Assembly (NCBI GenBank): GCA_004555955.1
Contig: SFJG01000089.1
Location: 1-7,994, forward strand
Source of the DNA: Bacteroidales bacterium
GTDB taxonomy: Bacteria; Bacteroidota; Bacteroidia; Bacteroidales; Muribaculaceae
Reading direction: 5' to 3'
Length of the DNA: 7,994 bases
The position numbers and the translations under genes are program-made. The notes under the pieces are model-generated. The model was not told where the DNA came from and did no database searches. It saw nothing but the letters and a program-made list of their open reading frames with translations. Numbering within the stretch: position 1 is the first letter of the stretch; the number at the start of each line of letters is the position of its first letter. Of this stretch, positions 5,649-7,994 are shown one piece after another.

Positions 5649-7994
5649 TTAGCGATTAAGAATCATTGATAACTGAGTGTGGTCAATCAGCACTTGACGC
5701 GGCTTTCCGCCCAACGACGGACCAACGATGCCGGCGGCTTCCATTTGGTCCATCAATTTGCCGGCTCGGTTGTAGCCGATAGAGAAGCGTCGCTGCAAAG
5801 ACGACGTCGATGCCGTGCTGCCCGAAGAGATGATAAATTCTGCTGCTTCTTCAAACAAGCTGTCGCGTTCCGACAGACTCTTTACGGATGTGTCGACATC
5901 GGCATTGTTTTCAGCAGGTCGTGGAAGCAGATAAGCACTGTCGAAGCCGTTTTGCGAACTTATGCTGTTGACAATAGCTTCCACTTCCGGAGTGTCGACA
6001 AATGCACATTGAACGCGAGTAAGCACGTTTTCGTAGTTGATAAGCATATCGCCGCGACCTATCAATTGTTGTGCTCCGGAACGGTCTAAGATTGTGCGAC
6101 TATCGACCATCTGCGTCACTCTGAAGGCAATACGACTCGGGCAATTGGCTTTGATTACACCTGTGATAATATCAGTCGACGGGCGTTGTGTGGCAAGAAT
6201 CATATGGATGCCTACCGCACGTGCTTTTTGCGTGATTCGAGCAATCGGGGTTTCAATTTCTTTTCGTCCGATGTTCATAATCAAGTCGGCAAGCTCGTCG
6301 ATAATCACAACAATGTAGGGCAAATACTTGTGACCTTTTGCGGGGTCGAGCCGACGTGCTATAAACTTGCGGTTGTAGTCGCCGATGTTACGCTCGTGTG
6401 CATCGTTGAGAAGAACCAATCGGTCTTCCATCTCTTGGACGAGTGAATTCAGCGTTGCCACGGCTTTATTCATATCTGTTATGATGGCAGAGTCGGAGTC
6501 TTCCATCTTGGCAAGATAATGATGTTCAAGCGGCGCATACATACTGAATTCCACCATTTTCGGGTCAATCATCACAAATTTCAACTGCGACGGATGCTTC
6601 TTGTAGAGAAGGCAAGTGATTATCGTATTCAGACCGACCGACTTACCCATACCGGTTGCGCCTGCTACCAACAAGTGCGGTGTGCGAGCCAAATCGGCAA
6701 CATATACGTCGTTGGAAATGGTGCTACCCATAGCTATCGGTAGCTCATATTTGCTATTTTGGAATTTTTCCGACTCGATAATTGCACGAATCGGCACCAT
6801 CCGTTTTTCTTTGTTAGGCACCTCGATGCCTATTGTACCCTTGCCGGGAATCGGAGCAATGATGCGAATGCCCAGCGCGGCAAGACTGAGCGCAATGTCG
6901 TCTTCCAAGCCTTTGATTTTTGCTATTCTGACGCCATCTGCAGGAATGATTTCATAGAGCGTAACGGTTGGACCGACGCACACTTTTATGCTGCGAATCT
7001 CAATGCCGTAGTTGCGAAGTGTTTTGGTGATTTGATTCTTGTTTTCTTCTTGTTCAGCCTTGTCGACTGTTACCTCATTGTGGTCGTAATCGTTCAATAG
7101 CGACGATGGCGGAAGTTTGAATCTCGACAACTCGGCAGTCGGGTCGTAAGGCGTTTGACTGATGACCTCGGCTTGGGCTATCGGCGCATTTTCCACTATC
7201 TCAAGAGGCGTGTCTTCGGGATTTTGTTTATCTTCGTCAGTAGCAATTGTTTGGGGCGATTTGTCATCGTCGTTTGTTTCGATTGTTTCGGGCTTGTCGA
7301 CAACTTCATTCTCCTGTGTGTCAGTTTTAACATCGGCAGCCGATTCGTCATCGTCATCGTCAACTACCTTGTCAATCGAAAAATGGTCAAAGCTGTTTGC
7401 ATCGGTTGAATCCATAATGCTTTCCAGTTCCACTCCATTCTTTGCATCGCTTTCAGCCGGTTGGTCGATGTCTGCCGAGTCTTCCGGCTCAATTTGTTCC
7501 GATTCAAATGCATTTTCGGCTTCTTTCAGTTCGCGTAAGCGTTGCTCTTCCTGTTTTTTACGATATTCGTCCACTCGCTCTTTAATACTCGAGTAGATAC
7601 TCGTTATTCGGTTGACGCACAACACAAAGAGAACGGCTAATAGTAATATGTTGAAAAAGATGGCACCATATGTGCCGACGAGATTTGTCATTAACATTGC
7701 CAACTGATAGCCGTGGCTGCCTCCTATAGCAAAGGGGGCGGATTCGATTGACAACGAAATCAGCCCTAAAATAGAGGATGTCGTTATTGTTGCAAACGAG
7801 CATATAAGCAATGCCGAGAATATGCCGGGCTTATAATGACCCATATATTTCAAACCGGCGATAATGCAAAAGATAATTATAAAGAACGAGCCGTAGCCGA
7901 AACCGCTGTTAATCAGTATTTCGGCAATTAATGCTCCAAGTATGCCGGCTTTATTCTTAATCGATGTTGCGTCTTTTAAATTGTCGAAAAGTGT
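5649..7994 (-). CDS. ftsK: DNA translocase FtsK, N-terminus beyond the right edge
   Basis: FtsK anchors at the division septum and pumps chromosomal DNA towards the dif site. The frame is open to the right edge, giving 781 residues; an in-frame TTG at 7851-7853 is not the start, because hydrophobic FtsK-like sequence (GILGALIAEIL, then FFIIIFCIIAG) continues upstream of it. Counting from the edge: about three remaining membrane segments within 16-130; a charged, highly acidic linker at about 140-280 (Asp runs, Glu, Ser, Thr); the alpha-beta motor with Walker A GATGMGKS at 445-452 and Walker B VVIIDEL at 562-568; TQRPS at 602-606; and the DNA-reading gamma winged helix at about 710-770, ending ILNR. 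The first membrane segment is probably missing, so perhaps 20-60 residues lie outside. The linker is far shorter than that of E. coli FtsK. This gene leads the visible operon. Confidence 0.97.
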   Translation of the reverse strand, partial: TLFDNLKDATSIKNKAGILGALIAEILINSGFGYGSFFIIIFCIIAGLKYMGHYKPGIFSALLICSFATITTSSILGLISLSIESAPFAIGGSHGYQLAMLMTNLVGTYGAIFFNILLLAVLFVLCVNRITSIYSSIKERVDEYRKKQEEQRLRELKEAENAFESEQIEPEDSADIDQPAESDAKNGVELESIMDSTDANSFDHFSIDKVVDDDDDESAADVKTDTQENEVVDKPETIETNDDDKSPQTIATDEDKQNPEDTPLEIVENAPIAQAEVISQTPYDPTAELSRFKLPPSSLLNDYDHNEVTVDKAEQEENKNQITKTLRNYGIEIRSIKVCVGPTVTLYEIIPADGVRIAKIKGLEDDIALSLAALGIRIIAPIPGKGTIGIEVPNKEKRMVPIRAIIESEKFQNSKYELPIAMGSTISNDVYVADLARTPHLLVAGATGMGKSVGLNTIITCLLYKKHPSQLKFVMIDPKMVEFSMYAPLEHHYLAKMEDSDSAIITDMNKAVATLNSLVQEMEDRLVLLNDAHERNIGDYNRKFIARRLDPAKGHKYLPYIVVIIDELADLIMNIGRKEIETPIARITQKARAVGIHMILATQRPSTDIITGVIKANCPSRIAFRVTQMVDSRTILDRSGAQQLIGRGDMLINYENVLTRVQCAFVDTPEVEAIVNSISSQNGFDSAYLLPRPAENNADVDTSVKSLSERDSLFEEAAEFIISSGSTASTSSLQRRFSIGYNRAGKLMDQMEAAGIVGPSLGGKPRQVLIDHTQLSMILNR

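Noticed and set aside
7162..7596. Open + strand frame of 144 codons, serine-rich, opposite ftsK
   Set aside because: It is the antisense shadow of the acidic FtsK linker: Asp and Glu codons read backwards as Ser, Val, Ile and Phe. No promoter or start signal supports it.
7851..7853. TTG as the start of ftsK
   Set aside because: The frame continues upstream to the window edge with membrane-segment sequence typical of FtsK, so the true start lies outside.
1..7994. Search for CRISPR arrays, tRNA or rRNA genes, transposases, integrases, toxin-antitoxin or defence genes
   Set aside because: None seen: nearly every base is taken up by recognised housekeeping genes, and no direct repeat array or cloverleaf was found by eye.

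Overview
The window looks like chromosomal housekeeping DNA from a member of the Bacteroidota, most likely the order Bacteroidales (a Muribaculaceae-like genome is possible, but I cannot prove family rank from this sequence). The reasons are: the one real intergenic space carries two matches to the Bacteroidota promoter (TTG or TTTG, about 22 bp, then TAnnTTTG); the start codons I checked lack clear Shine-Dalgarno sequences; and the proteins (FtsK with a short acidic linker, a LolA-like protein beside TrxB, a DbpA-type helicase with DEFD, and a YciO-like protein) have a Bacteroidales character. Coding density is very high. The only gene-free stretch above 25 bp is the 72 bp divergent promoter region, and no stretch of 300 bp lacks a gene.

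Layout. Bases 1-249 hold the end of a + strand gene with a winged-helix tail, probably dprA. It overlaps the convergent luxS gene by 38 bp. luxS (212-694) and mtnN (698-1384) form a - strand pair. MtnN removes adenine from S-adenosylhomocysteine and LuxS splits the resulting S-ribosylhomocysteine into homocysteine and the AI-2 precursor DPD. A 72 bp divergent promoter region with an 8-11-8 inverted repeat separates this pair from a + strand pair. That pair is a solo B3/4-domain protein (1457-2116), related to the editing module of phenylalanyl-tRNA synthetase beta, and a Sua5/YciO/YrdC-family protein (2122-2727). Both families have tRNA links.

From 2730 to the right edge all genes run on the - strand, in transcription order ftsK (5' end outside the window), lolA-like, trxB and dbpA, with gaps of 5, 14 and 23 bp. 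This looks like one operon joining chromosome segregation and division, periplasmic lipoprotein traffic, thiol redox balance and 50S ribosome assembly. It meets the YciO-like gene tail to tail with a 2 bp gap.

I see no mobile element, phage, CRISPR, RNA gene or defence system, and no clearly new multi-gene system. The points most worth a second look are: an 11-bp perfect inverted repeat (with a further 5-bp arm) buried in the dprA-like coding region just past the luxS stop; the overlapping divergent promoters with a possible operator; two adjacent cysteines at the LuxS active site; the B3/4 plus YciO pair; and the terminator-poor convergent gene ends.
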